This document shows, piece after piece, positions 1 through 8,387 of a DNA stretch of 64,000 bases; within the stretch, counting starts at the first letter, position 1; each line of letters starts with the position of its first letter. This DNA comes from Roseiarcus sp050012775. GTDB lineage: Bacteria > Pseudomonadota > Alphaproteobacteria > Rhizobiales > Beijerinckiaceae. The position numbers were made by a program, and so were the translations under genes. The DNA lies in NCBI GenBank assembly GCA_050012775.1, contig JBEKGN010000001.1:248001-312000 (forward strand), given 5' to 3'. A model generated the notes under the pieces. It worked only from the letters and a program-made list of their open reading frames with translations. It was not told the origin of the DNA and did no database searches.

Positions 1-615
1 CGGCTGCTGCTGCAGCGCTCGATCGCCGGGGATTTCGTCGCCGCGCTCGCGACGCGCGCGGCAGAGGTCAAGGTCGGCGATCCGCTCGACGCGCAAACGA
101 AAGTGGGCGCCATCATCAGCGCCGAACATCTCGCCAAGGTCGAAGGCCATGTCGCCGCGGCGATACGCGCGGGGGCGAGCCTGCGCGCGGGCGGCGAACG
201 GCTCGCCTCGAACGGCCTGTTCATGGCCGCGACGGTCGTCGACGGCGTCGCGCCGACGATGGCGATCGCGCGCGACGAAGTGTTCGGCCCGGTCGTCGTC
301 GCGCTGACCTTCGACACGATCGAGGAAGCGGTGGCGCTCGCCAACGACGCGTCCTACGGCCTCTCCGCCAGCGTCTGGAGCCGCGACGTCGACACGCTGA
401 TGGGCGTCGCACGCAAGTTGCGCGCGGGAACGGTGTGGGCCAACACGTTCATGGACGGCGCGCCTGAATTGCCGTTCGGCGGCTACAAACAGTCGGGACT
501 CGGCCGCGAACTTGGCCGCCGCGCCGTCGAGGATTACACTGAAGAAAAGACTTTCCACGTTCACAACGGTCCGCGCACGAGCTGGTGGCTCCCGCGGCGC
601 GACGGACGTGAGTGA
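1..615 (+). CDS. Aldehyde dehydrogenase, C-terminal part (gene starts before the window)
   Basis: The reading frame is open from base 1 and ends at TGA 613-615, giving 204 codons of the C-terminal part of an NAD(P)-dependent aldehyde dehydrogenase. The window opens just after where the catalytic cysteine loop should be (RLLLQRSI follows that loop in this family). The end carries the family signatures EVFGPVV and ELPFGGYKQSGLGREL, the latter lining the substrate and oligomer region. It resembles betaine-aldehyde dehydrogenase-type enzymes, but the substrate cannot be fixed from this half. It sits 78 bp before a sugar ABC importer and upstream of two GMC oxidoreductases, so oxidation of an aldehyde made by a GMC enzyme is a reasonable inference. 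Confidence 0.9.
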   Translation, partial: RLLLQRSIAGDFVAALATRAAEVKVGDPLDAQTKVGAIISAEHLAKVEGHVAAAIRAGASLRAGGERLASNGLFMAATVVDGVAPTMAIARDEVFGPVVVALTFDTIEEAVALANDASYGLSASVWSRDVDTLMGVARKLRAGTVWANTFMDGAPELPFGGYKQSGLGRELGRRAVEDYTEEKTFHVHNGPRTSWWLPRRDGRE

Positions 616-693
616 AGGCGGGAGTCGAGCTCGGTTCCTGAAACGGCGCCGGACCGAATCCGGTGGGAGAGATACGCTTTGGAAGGGTAAGTC

Positions 694-1959
694 ATGAAGC
701 TTCGCTCAATGTTGCTGGCGAGCGCGATGGCCGCGTCGGTCGTCGGATTCGCCGCGTCGGCCCACGCGGCCGACATCAAGGAAGTGCAGATGCTGCACTG
801 GTGGACATCGGGCGGCGAAGCGGCCGCGCTCAATGTCCTCAAGCAGGATCTCGCGAAGGAAGGTTACGCCTGGAAGGACGTGCCGGTGGCCGGCGGCGGC
901 GGCCAAGGCGCGATGACCGCCCTCAAGGCGATGGTCGCGGCCGGCAATCCTCCGACCGCCTCGCAGATCCTCGGCTATTTCGCCATAGACTACGCGGAGG
1001 CCGGCAAGCTCGGCGACATCACCGCGCTCGCCGAGAAAGAGGGCTGGGACAAGGTCGTGCCCAAGGCCTTGCAGAAGTTCACCACCACCAATGGCAAGTG
1101 GGACGCCGTTCCCGTCAACATCCACTCCGTCAACTGGGTCTGGATCAACAAGGCGGTGATGGACAAGATCGGCGGCGCCGAGCCGAAGACGTTCGACGAC
1201 TTCCTCGCGCTGCTCGACAAGGCCAAGGCGGCCGGCGTCGTTCCGCTCGCGCTCGGCGGCCAGCCCTGGCAGGAAGCGCTGATGTTCGACTCCGTCGTCG
1301 CCACGACCGGGGGCATCGACTTCTACAAGAAGGCGTTCATCGATCTCGACGAGAGCGCCTTGAAGTCGGACACGATGAAGAAGGCGTTCGACAATCTCGC
1401 CAAGCTGCGCGCCTACACCGACCCGAACTACGCCGGCCGCGACTGGAACCTCGCCACCGCGATGGTGATCAAGGGCGACGCGCTGGTGCAGGTGATGGGC
1501 GACTGGGCCAAGGGCGAATTCAAGGCCGCCAACAAGGAAGCCGGCAAGGATTTCCTCTGCTACCGCTTCCCCGGCACCGACGGTTCGGTGATCTACAACA
1601 CCGACATGTTCGCGATGTTCAAGGTTCCCGCCGATCGCCAGGCGGCGCAGCTCGCCCTCGCCGACGCGACGATGAGCATCAGCTTCCAGTCGGCGTTCAA
1701 CGTCGTCAAGGGTTCGGTCCCCGCCCGCATGGACGTTCCCGACACCGATTTCGACATGTGCGGCAAGAAGGGCATCGCGGACGTGAAGGCCGCCGACGCG
1801 TCTGGCAAATTTGTCGGCTCGATGGGTCAAAACTACGCCCAGCCGCCGTCGATCGCCGGCGCGTATCAGGATGTCGTGACGAAGTTTTTCCACGGCGAGA
1901 TCAAGACTTCCGACTCCGCCGTGACCGAACTCGACAAGGCGCTCAACGCGGCGAAGTGA
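694..1959 (+). CDS. Sugar ABC transporter, periplasmic substrate-binding protein (COG1653 type)
   Basis: A 421-residue extracytoplasmic solute-binding protein of family 1. It has a clear signal peptide: basic MKLR, a hydrophobic stretch, and likely cleavage after SAHA near residue 25. The mature start KEVQMLHWWTSGGEAAALN is the standard opening of glucose/mannose-type binding proteins. It should capture a sugar or polyol in the periplasm and hand it to the two permeases that follow. Gene order binding protein, permease, permease, ATPase is that of CUT1 importers. A GC-rich hairpin follows the stop codon, which in such operons often lets this first gene be expressed more than the membrane genes. 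The true substrate is not evident. Confidence 0.9.
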   Translation: MKLRSMLLASAMAASVVGFAASAHAADIKEVQMLHWWTSGGEAAALNVLKQDLAKEGYAWKDVPVAGGGGQGAMTALKAMVAAGNPPTASQILGYFAIDYAEAGKLGDITALAEKEGWDKVVPKALQKFTTTNGKWDAVPVNIHSVNWVWINKAVMDKIGGAEPKTFDDFLALLDKAKAAGVVPLALGGQPWQEALMFDSVVATTGGIDFYKKAFIDLDESALKSDTMKKAFDNLAKLRAYTDPNYAGRDWNLATAMVIKGDALVQVMGDWAKGEFKAANKEAGKDFLCYRFPGTDGSVIYNTDMFAMFKVPADRQAAQLALADATMSISFQSAFNVVKGSVPARMDVPDTDFDMCGKKGIADVKAADASGKFVGSMGQNYAQPPSIAGAYQDVVTKFFHGEIKTSDSAVTELDKALNAAK

Positions 1960-1969
1960 CGTCGCCGAA

Positions 1970-1993
1970 CCTCCCCCGCTCGCGCGGGGGAGG
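1970..1993 (+). terminator. Intercistronic GC hairpin after the binding-protein gene
   Basis: A perfect 10-bp stem (1970-1979 with 1984-1993) closes a TCGC loop 10 bases after the binding-protein stop. There is no long T-tract, only two T's, so it is more likely an mRNA-stabilising or partial-attenuation hairpin than a full terminator. This placement is common in binding-protein-dependent importer operons. The effect on expression is inferred. Confidence 0.45.
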
Positions 1994-2037
1994 GTTTCGC
2001 CGCTTCCTATTCGAGGCCGAATCTTTTGGGGCCAAGC

Positions 2038-2985
2038 ATGACCACGACAGCTGCATCTGCGGCGGCGGCGACGCGCAAGCCTCGCATATCGCCGCGCGCG
2101 CGCTTTCAGGACCTTTTGCCGAAACTCGTGCTCGCGCCGTCTTTCGCGCTCGTCCTGTTTTTCGTCTACGGCTTCAATCTGTGGACGCTGTTTCTGTCGT
2201 TCACCAATTCCAAGGGTTTCGCCTCGACGACGCTCGTCGGCCTCGCCAATTATCAAAAACTCTGGACCTGGACCTTCGAGACCGACCCGCCTTCAAACTG
2301 GTACACCGCTCTCGTCAATATGGGTCTGTTCGGCGGGCTCTATGTCGTGATCTGCCTCGTCCTCGGCTTGATGCTGGCGATCCTGCTCGACCAGAAAATC
2401 AGAGGCGAGGGAATCCTGCGTCCGATCTACCTCTATCCGCTCGCGCTCTCCTTCATCGTGACGGGGACGGCGTGGAAACTGTTTCTCGATCCCGGCATCG
2501 GGCTCGAAAAGGCGGTCCATGATTGGGGTTGGACGAGCTTCAAATTCGACTGGGTCGTCAATCCGCGCATGATGATCTACTGCGTCGCCATCGCCGCCAT
2601 CTGGCAGACCTCCGGCTTCGTGATGGCGATGTTCCTGGCGGGACTGCGCGGCGTCGACGGGGAAATCATCAAGGCCGCGCAGATCGACGGCGCCTCGACC
2701 TTCGCCACCTATCGCCGCATCATCATTCCGATCATGCGGCCGGTGTTCCTCTCCGCGCTGATCATCCTGACCCACATGGCGATCAAATCCTACGACCTGG
2801 TGCTGTCGGTCACCGGCAAGAATCCCGGCGGCGCGGCCGAACTGCCCTCGACCTTCATGTATTCCTACACGTTCACCCGCAACCAGATGGCCGTGGGCTC
2901 GACGAGCGCGGTCATCATGCTGATGACCATCGCCGCGATCATGATTCCGTATCTTTATTCCGAGCTCAAGGAGAAGAACCGATGA
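2038..2985 (+). CDS. Sugar ABC transporter permease (MalF/UgpA type)
   Basis: About 315 residues with six hydrophobic segments. It carries the EAA loop of binding-protein-dependent permeases (AAQIDGASTFATYRRIIIP), which docks on the ATPase. I chose ATG 2038 over an in-frame TTG 12 bases upstream because MTTTAASAAAATRKP is a normal soluble N-terminus. The stop overlaps the next start as ATGA, so the two permeases are translationally coupled and should form the heterodimeric membrane channel of the importer. The N-terminal 20 residues are cytoplasmic and Ala-rich. Confidence 0.9.
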   Translation: MTTTAASAAAATRKPRISPRARFQDLLPKLVLAPSFALVLFFVYGFNLWTLFLSFTNSKGFASTTLVGLANYQKLWTWTFETDPPSNWYTALVNMGLFGGLYVVICLVLGLMLAILLDQKIRGEGILRPIYLYPLALSFIVTGTAWKLFLDPGIGLEKAVHDWGWTSFKFDWVVNPRMMIYCVAIAAIWQTSGFVMAMFLAGLRGVDGEIIKAAQIDGASTFATYRRIIIPIMRPVFLSALIILTHMAIKSYDLVLSVTGKNPGGAAELPSTFMYSYTFTRNQMAVGSTSAVIMLMTIAAIMIPYLYSELKEKNR

Positions 2986-3929
2986 GCGCCGCCGATCTCG
3001 CAACCGCGGCGCCGAGCCGCGAGCCGGCGCGCCACTCCAACCTGACGCGCGTGGTGATCTACGGACTGCTGCTCTTTTTCGCGTTCATCTATCTCGTGCC
3101 TCTGGTCGTCATGGTGATGACGTCGCTCAAGCCGCTCGACGAAGTGACCGGCGGCAACATGTTCGCCCTGCCGCACGCCCCCACGATCGAGCCTTGGGTA
3201 AAGGCGTGGGGCGAGGCGCGCATCGGCGTCTCCGACACCGCCGGGATCAAGGGTTATTTCTGGAATTCGATCAAGATGGTCGTCCCCGCCGTGCTGATCT
3301 CGACGCTGCTCGGCGCGCTCAACGGCTATGTCCTGACCAAATGGCGCTTCGCCGGCCATAAGCTCGTGTTCGGGATGATGCTCTTCGCCTGCTTCATCCC
3401 ATTTCAATCCGTCATCATCCCCATGGCGGTGATCCTCGGCATGCTCGGCCAAATCGGCGCTTCGCTGGAAGATTTGACCGGATTCTCCTTCGGCTTCGGC
3501 AATTCGACCGTCAATCTGGTCATCGTCCACGTCGTTTACGGTCTCGGGTTCACGACCCTGTTCTTCCGCAATTACTACGAGGCGTTCCCCACCGAACTGG
3601 TCAAGGCGGCGATGATCGACGGGGCCGGATTTTTCCAGATTTTCCGACGCGTCCTGCTGCCCAACTCGGCGCCGATCTTCATCGTCACGGTGATCTACCA
3701 ATTCACCAACATCTGGAACGACTTCCTGTTCGGCTCGACGTTCGCGGCCGGGGACCAATCGCCGATGACCGTCGCGTTGAACAATCTCGTCAACACCTCG
3801 ACGGGCGTCGTCGAATACAACGTCAACATGGCCGCCGCGATCATCGCCGCGGCGCCGACGCTGTTCGTCTACATCGTCGCCGGTCGCTATTTCGTGCGCG
3901 GTCTGATGGCCGGCGCGGTGAAAGGGTAA
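2982..3929 (+). CDS. Sugar ABC transporter permease (MalG/UgpE type)
   Basis: A 315-residue inner-membrane protein whose ATG lies within the stop of the preceding permease (4-base overlap). It has the MalG-type N-terminal membrane segment, a periplasmic loop, and a cytoplasmic EAA loop (KAAMIDGAGFFQIFRRVLLP) for contact with the ATPase. The C-terminus FVRGLMAGAVKG is nearly a signature of this permease class. It pairs with the upstream permease to form the channel of a CUT1 importer. The ATPase gene starts three bases after its stop. Confidence 0.92.
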   Translation: MSAADLATAAPSREPARHSNLTRVVIYGLLLFFAFIYLVPLVVMVMTSLKPLDEVTGGNMFALPHAPTIEPWVKAWGEARIGVSDTAGIKGYFWNSIKMVVPAVLISTLLGALNGYVLTKWRFAGHKLVFGMMLFACFIPFQSVIIPMAVILGMLGQIGASLEDLTGFSFGFGNSTVNLVIVHVVYGLGFTTLFFRNYYEAFPTELVKAAMIDGAGFFQIFRRVLLPNSAPIFIVTVIYQFTNIWNDFLFGSTFAAGDQSPMTVALNNLVNTSTGVVEYNVNMAAAIIAAAPTLFVYIVAGRYFVRGLMAGAVKG

Positions 3930-3932
3930 GTC

Positions 3933-5048
3933 ATGGCCTTTCTGGAAATCAACGCCTTGCGCAAGCGCTTCGGCGCCGTCGAAATTCTCAAGGGAATCGA
4001 CCTCTCCCTGGAAAAGGGCGGCTTCCTCGTGCTGGTCGGCCCTTCGGGTTGCGGCAAGTCGACCCTGCTCAACACCATCGCCGGCCTCGAATCGATCAGC
4101 TCCGGCGAGATTCGCATCGACGGCCACGTGATCAACGATCTGCACCCCTCCAAGCGCGACATCGCGATGGTGTTCCAGTCCTACGCGCTCTATCCCAACA
4201 TGTCGGTGGCGCAGAACATGTCCTTCGGCATGGAAATGCGCGGCGTTCCCAAGCCCCAGCGCGACAAGGCGGTGGCGGACGTCGCCAAGACGCTGCAGAT
4301 CGAGCACTTGCTGAAGCGCCGGCCGAGCCAGCTTTCGGGCGGCCAGCGCCAGCGCGTCGCGATGGGCCGCGCGCTGGTGCGCCAGCCCAGGGTGTTCCTG
4401 TTCGACGAGCCCTTGTCCAATCTCGACGCCAAGCTGCGCGTCGACATGCGCGTCGAGATCAAGCGGCTCCATCAGCAAACCAAAACGACGGTCGTCTACG
4501 TCACCCACGATCAGATCGAGGCGATGACGTTGGCCACGCGCATCGCCGTCCTGAAGGACGGCGAATTGCAGCAGGTCGGGACGCCCTACGAGGTCTATAA
4601 TTCCCCGGCCAATCTGTTCGTCGCCGACTTCATGGGATCGCCGTCGATGAACCTGCTGGAAGGCAAGGTCGCGCACGCCGACGGCGCGGTCAGAATCGTG
4701 CTCGCGCGCACGGGCGACGCCGAGCCGATCGTCATGCCGGCGCCGTCCAGCGCCGACCCGAGCAAGCTGCGGGACGGCGGCGCGGTGATCCTCGGCATCC
4801 GGCCGGAAGCCGTCAGCGATTCGGAAAGCGTGGACCGCAATTCCAAGAGCGTGGCGACCTTCGACGCGCTCGTCGACGTCGTCGAGCCGGCGGGCTCGGA
4901 CACTTTCGTCGTGACCTCGATCGCCGGCAAGGAAGTCACCGCGCGCATGCGCGCCGACGCCGACGTGCGCGTCGGGCGGATCCACGCCTTCGCTTTCAAT
5001 CTCGATAAGGCGGTGCTGTTCGATCCGGCGACGACGCGGCGCATTTGA
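3933..5048 (+). CDS. Sugar ABC transporter ATP-binding protein (UgpC/MalK type)
   Basis: A 371-residue ABC ATPase. Walker A is GPSGCGKST near residue 37, the signature LSGGQRQRVAMGRAL lies near 135, and Walker B is VFLFDEPLSNLDAKLR. The ATPase core is followed by the roughly 130-residue regulatory TOBE region typical of MalK and UgpC proteins. It energises the two permeases upstream. MalK-class ATPases are often shared among several CUT1 importers, so it may serve others too. It is the last gene of the importer block; a palindromic repeat follows directly. Confidence 0.93.
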   Translation: MAFLEINALRKRFGAVEILKGIDLSLEKGGFLVLVGPSGCGKSTLLNTIAGLESISSGEIRIDGHVINDLHPSKRDIAMVFQSYALYPNMSVAQNMSFGMEMRGVPKPQRDKAVADVAKTLQIEHLLKRRPSQLSGGQRQRVAMGRALVRQPRVFLFDEPLSNLDAKLRVDMRVEIKRLHQQTKTTVVYVTHDQIEAMTLATRIAVLKDGELQQVGTPYEVYNSPANLFVADFMGSPSMNLLEGKVAHADGAVRIVLARTGDAEPIVMPAPSSADPSKLRDGGAVILGIRPEAVSDSESVDRNSKSVATFDALVDVVEPAGSDTFVVTSIAGKEVTARMRADADVRVGRIHAFAFNLDKAVLFDPATTRRI

Positions 5049-5052
5049 AGGC

Positions 5053-5158
5053 GCCCTCACCCCAACCCCTCTCCCGCAAGCGGGAGAGGGGTTTGGCAGC
5101 GGCGCAAACCCCTTCTCCCGCTTGCGGGAGAAGGTGGCCCGAAGGGCCGGATGAGGGC
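5053..5158. repeat. Composite palindromic intergenic element (rhizobial RPE-like)
   Basis: A 106-base structure made of nested inverted repeats. A 14-bp stem with a 2-base centre lies at 5064-5093. A second hairpin of 11 bp lies at 5111-5134 and its core is nearly the mirror of the first. A small GGCCC/GGGCC hairpin lies at 5136-5148. Outer arms GCCCTCA (5053-5059) and TGAGGGC (5152-5158) pair across the whole. This is the layout of intergenic palindromic elements dispersed in rhizobial genomes. It fills the gap between the ATPase and the first GMC gene and could stabilise or end the upstream transcript. Confidence 0.75.
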
Positions 5159-5199
5159 GAGCGGCGAATCCGCCTCCAACGAGGTAAGTCGACAGTCTG

Positions 5200-6696
5200 A
5201 TGAACGAAACCCGCACAGTCGATATCGTCGTCGTCGGCTCTGGGATGGGCGGGGCGACCTGCGCCGCCGGGCTCGCGCCGTCCGGCGCCCGAATCCTGAT
5301 CCTCGAGCGCGGCGAACGTCTGCTCGATTCTCCGCAAACGCGCGACGCGCGCGCGATCTTCCAGCGCGGCGTCCTCCGCCCGCAGGAGACCTGGATCGAC
5401 GGCGCGGGCGAGCCGTTCAATCCCGGCAATTACTATTTTGTCGGCGGCAACACCAAACTCTACGGCGCGGTGCTCATCCGCTATCGCGCGCAGGACTTCC
5501 GGCCGATCCAACATGCCGACGGCGTGACGCCCGGCTGGCCGTTCGATTACGACGAATTCGAGCCGTGGTACGCCCGCGCCGAGGCGCTCTATCAGGTGCG
5601 CGGCGCGCTCGGGCAGGACCCGACCGAGCCGCGCCATTCGACGCCCTACCCTCACGCGCCGGTGCCGGACGAACCGGCGATCGCGGCGGCGCGCGCGCGC
5701 ATGGCGCGGGTCGGCCTGCACCCGTTCTCCCTGCCGCTCGGCGTCGACATCGACAAATGGCTTTCGCGCGGCAAGACGCCGTGGGACGCGTTCCCCGACA
5801 CCGACACGGGCAAGATGGACGCCGAGACCTGCGGCCTCAAATCCGCGCTCGCCCACGCCAATGTCGCGCTGCAGACCGGCGCGCGCGTCGAGCGCCTGCT
5901 GACGGAGGCCGACGGCGAGCGCGTCAGGGGCGTGGAATATCGGGTCGGGGGACAAACGCGCGTCGTCGTCGCCAAGCTCGTCGTGCTCGCCGCCGGCGCG
6001 GTCAATTCGGCGGCGCTGCTGCTGCGCTCTTCCGAGCGCGGCCTCGCCAATCGCTGCGACATGGTCGGGCGCCATTTCATGAACCACAACACTTCGGCGG
6101 TTCTTGCGATCGATCCGCGCGTGGTCAACGACTCGATTTATCAGAAGACGGTCGGCGTCAACGATTTCTATCTCGACGACGGACGCGGCGGCCCGCCGCT
6201 CGGCAATATCCAATTGCTCGGGCGCGTCACGGCGCCGATCCTCAAAGCCAACGTCAAGCTTGCGCCGGAATGGGCGCTGGGCTGGGTCAGCCGGCACGCG
6301 GTCGACTGGTACGCGATGAGCGAGGACCTGCCCAATCCGGAAAGCCGCGTGACGGTCGAGGGCGATCAAATCCGGCTCGACTGGAAGCGCAGCAACTGGG
6401 CGACGCACGCCGAACTCGTCAAGCGGCTGCGCGAGCGGCTGCGCGCGGCGGGCTATCCGATCGTGCTGGCGCGCCCCTTCGATCGGCGCACGCCTTCGCA
6501 TCAAAGCGGCACCGTGCGCATCGGCGCCGATCCCGCGACGGCGCCGCTCGATCCGTTCTGCCGCGCCTGGGACCATCCCAATCTCTTCGTGGTCGACGCG
6601 TCCTTCCTGCCGACCTCGGCGGCCGTCAACCCTGCCCTGACCGTCGCGGCCCAGGCGCTGCGGGTCGCCGACCACATCGTCAAAACGGATCTTTAG
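5200..6696 (+). CDS. GMC-family FAD oxidoreductase
   Basis: A 498-residue flavoprotein. The N-terminal dinucleotide fold G13-S-G15-M-G-G18 binds FAD. The C-terminus has the GMC active-site pair, a histidine near residue 434 (HQSGTVRIG) and an asparagine near 477 (VNPALT). Such enzymes oxidise an alcohol or sugar hydroxyl and reduce FAD. No export signal is visible, so a cytoplasmic place is likely. It is followed 18 bases later by a second GMC enzyme with limited similarity, so the two are probably co-transcribed and may act on successive hydroxyls or different substrates. The substrate is unknown; the neighbouring importer suggests a sugar or polyol. Confidence 0.88.
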   Translation: MNETRTVDIVVVGSGMGGATCAAGLAPSGARILILERGERLLDSPQTRDARAIFQRGVLRPQETWIDGAGEPFNPGNYYFVGGNTKLYGAVLIRYRAQDFRPIQHADGVTPGWPFDYDEFEPWYARAEALYQVRGALGQDPTEPRHSTPYPHAPVPDEPAIAAARARMARVGLHPFSLPLGVDIDKWLSRGKTPWDAFPDTDTGKMDAETCGLKSALAHANVALQTGARVERLLTEADGERVRGVEYRVGGQTRVVVAKLVVLAAGAVNSAALLLRSSERGLANRCDMVGRHFMNHNTSAVLAIDPRVVNDSIYQKTVGVNDFYLDDGRGGPPLGNIQLLGRVTAPILKANVKLAPEWALGWVSRHAVDWYAMSEDLPNPESRVTVEGDQIRLDWKRSNWATHAELVKRLRERLRAAGYPIVLARPFDRRTPSHQSGTVRIGADPATAPLDPFCRAWDHPNLFVVDASFLPTSAAVNPALTVAAQALRVADHIVKTDL

Positions 6697-6714
6697 GAGC
6701 TGAGGACGGAACTC

Positions 6715-8322
6715 ATGGGTTACGACTATGTCATCGTCGGCGGCGGTCCGGCCGGCTGCGTTCTCGCCGGGCGATTGAGCGAGGACCCCTCGATCAAGGT
6801 GCTGCTGCTCGAGGCGGGCGGCGGCGACTGGAATCCGCTGTTCAAGATGCCCGCCGGCTTCGCCAAGATGACCAAGGGGGTGGCGAGCTGGGGCTGGAGC
6901 ACCGTGCCGCAGACGCACCTCGACGGCCGCGTGATCTGGTACACCCAGGCCAAGATCATCGGCGGCGGCTCGACGATCAACGCGCAGCTCTATACCCGCG
7001 GCAACGCCAGGGACTACGACGCCTGGGTCTCGGAAGCCGGCTGCGCGGGCTGGAGCTACAAGGAGGTTCTGCCCTATTTCAAGCGCTCCGAGGACCATCA
7101 GCGCCTCGTCAACGCCTATCACGGCTATGGCGGCCCGCTGGGCGTCTCCTATCCCGTCAATCCCGTGCCGATCAGCTTCGCGTTTCTGCGCGCCGCGCAG
7201 GAGGCGGGCATTCCCTTCAACGACGATTTCAACGGCGCGGCGCAGGACGGCATCGGCCATTACCAGCTCACCACGCGCGACGCGATACGCAGTTCGGCGT
7301 CCTCGGCGTTTCTCAAGCCCGCGCGCAGGCGCCGCAATCTGACGGTGCGCACCGGCGTCCAGGCGCTCAAGGTGATCGTCGAGAACGGCCGCGCCGTCGG
7401 CGTCAGCGTCGCCGCGAGAGGCGGCCTCGAGACGATCCGCGCCGAGCGCGAGGTCATCGTATCCTGCGGCGCCATCGGCTCGCCGCGTCTGCTGCAACTC
7501 TCGGGGATCGGTCCGGCCGACGCATTGCGCAAGGCCGGCGTCGCCGTCGTGCACGACCTCGCGAGCGTCGGCGGCAATCTGCAGGACCATCTCGATCTCT
7601 ATGTCATCGCGGAATGCACCGGCGATCACACCTATGACCGCGTGGCGCGATTGGACCGCACGATCTGGGCGGGGCTGCAATATCTGCTGTTCAAGACCGG
7701 CCCGGTGACCTCGACCTTGTTCGAGACCGGCGGCTTCTGGTACGCCGACCCGAACGCGCGCTCGCCGGACATCCAGTTCCATCTCGGCCTCGGCTCGGGA
7801 ATCGAGGCGGGCGTCGCGCAGATGAAGAATCCCGGCGTCACGCTCAATTCGGCCTTTTTGCGCCCGCGATCGCGCGGGACGGTGCGCCTCGCCGGCGCCG
7901 ATCCCCTCGCCGCGCCGCTGATCGATCCCAACTACTGGGCCGACCCTTACGACCGCCAATGCGCGCTGAAGGGGCTGCGGCTGGCGCGCGAAATCATGCG
8001 CCGGCCCGCGCTCAAACCCTTCGTGCTCGCCGAGCGCCTGCCCGGCGCCGGGATCGAGAGCGACGAAGAGCTCGCGCAATACGCCTATCGCTCGTGCAAG
8101 ACCGACCACCATCCCGTGGGAACCTGCGCGATGGGGAGCGGCCCCGACGCGGCGCAGACGCCCGATCTGCGCGTGCGCGGGCTCGACGGCCTACGCGTCG
8201 TCGACGCCTCGGCGATGCCGTTCGTGCCGTCCTGCAACACCAACGCGCCGACGATCATGGTCGCGGAAAAGGCCGCCGACATGATCCTCGGCCGGCCGCC
8301 GCTGCCGGCGGCGAATATCTGA
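6715..8322 (+). CDS. GMC-family FAD oxidoreductase (choline/alcohol dehydrogenase-like)
   Basis: A 535-residue protein of the choline dehydrogenase-like branch (COG2303 type). The FAD-binding GGGPAG motif starts at residue 9, the PROSITE-type GMC pattern GGGSTINAQLYTRG lies near residue 85, and the catalytic pair is H466 (HHPVGTCAMG) and N510 (NTNAPT). Homologues oxidise choline, polyethylene glycol alcohols, sorbose and other primary alcohols. Together with the aldehyde dehydrogenase at the window start it could form an alcohol to aldehyde to acid pathway. That is inference from proximity. It ends the forward operon; the next gene is convergent. Confidence 0.9.
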   Translation: MGYDYVIVGGGPAGCVLAGRLSEDPSIKVLLLEAGGGDWNPLFKMPAGFAKMTKGVASWGWSTVPQTHLDGRVIWYTQAKIIGGGSTINAQLYTRGNARDYDAWVSEAGCAGWSYKEVLPYFKRSEDHQRLVNAYHGYGGPLGVSYPVNPVPISFAFLRAAQEAGIPFNDDFNGAAQDGIGHYQLTTRDAIRSSASSAFLKPARRRRNLTVRTGVQALKVIVENGRAVGVSVAARGGLETIRAEREVIVSCGAIGSPRLLQLSGIGPADALRKAGVAVVHDLASVGGNLQDHLDLYVIAECTGDHTYDRVARLDRTIWAGLQYLLFKTGPVTSTLFETGGFWYADPNARSPDIQFHLGLGSGIEAGVAQMKNPGVTLNSAFLRPRSRGTVRLAGADPLAAPLIDPNYWADPYDRQCALKGLRLAREIMRRPALKPFVLAERLPGAGIESDEELAQYAYRSCKTDHHPVGTCAMGSGPDAAQTPDLRVRGLDGLRVVDASAMPFVPSCNTNAPTIMVAEKAADMILGRPPLPAANI

Positions 8323-8387
8323 CGGGGATTCGCCTAGGCCCGCATCGCGGTCGGATGCGGGACGACCATCCCAACGGCCGCCGCGGC

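Noticed and set aside
706..2256. A minus-strand open frame of 516 codons under the binding-protein gene
   Set aside because: It is antisense to a clear binding protein and start of a permease, with composition typical of GC-rich shadow frames.
5060..5150. Closely spaced hairpins that might be read as a CRISPR repeat unit
   Set aside because: There are only two unequal palindromes, no regular spacers and no cas genes. It fits a dispersed palindromic element.
4996..8112. A minus-strand open frame of more than 1,000 codons across the GMC genes
   Set aside because: It is antisense to two well-recognised GMC genes, Arg/Asp/His-rich and without any family motif. Such frames arise from the high GC content at third positions.
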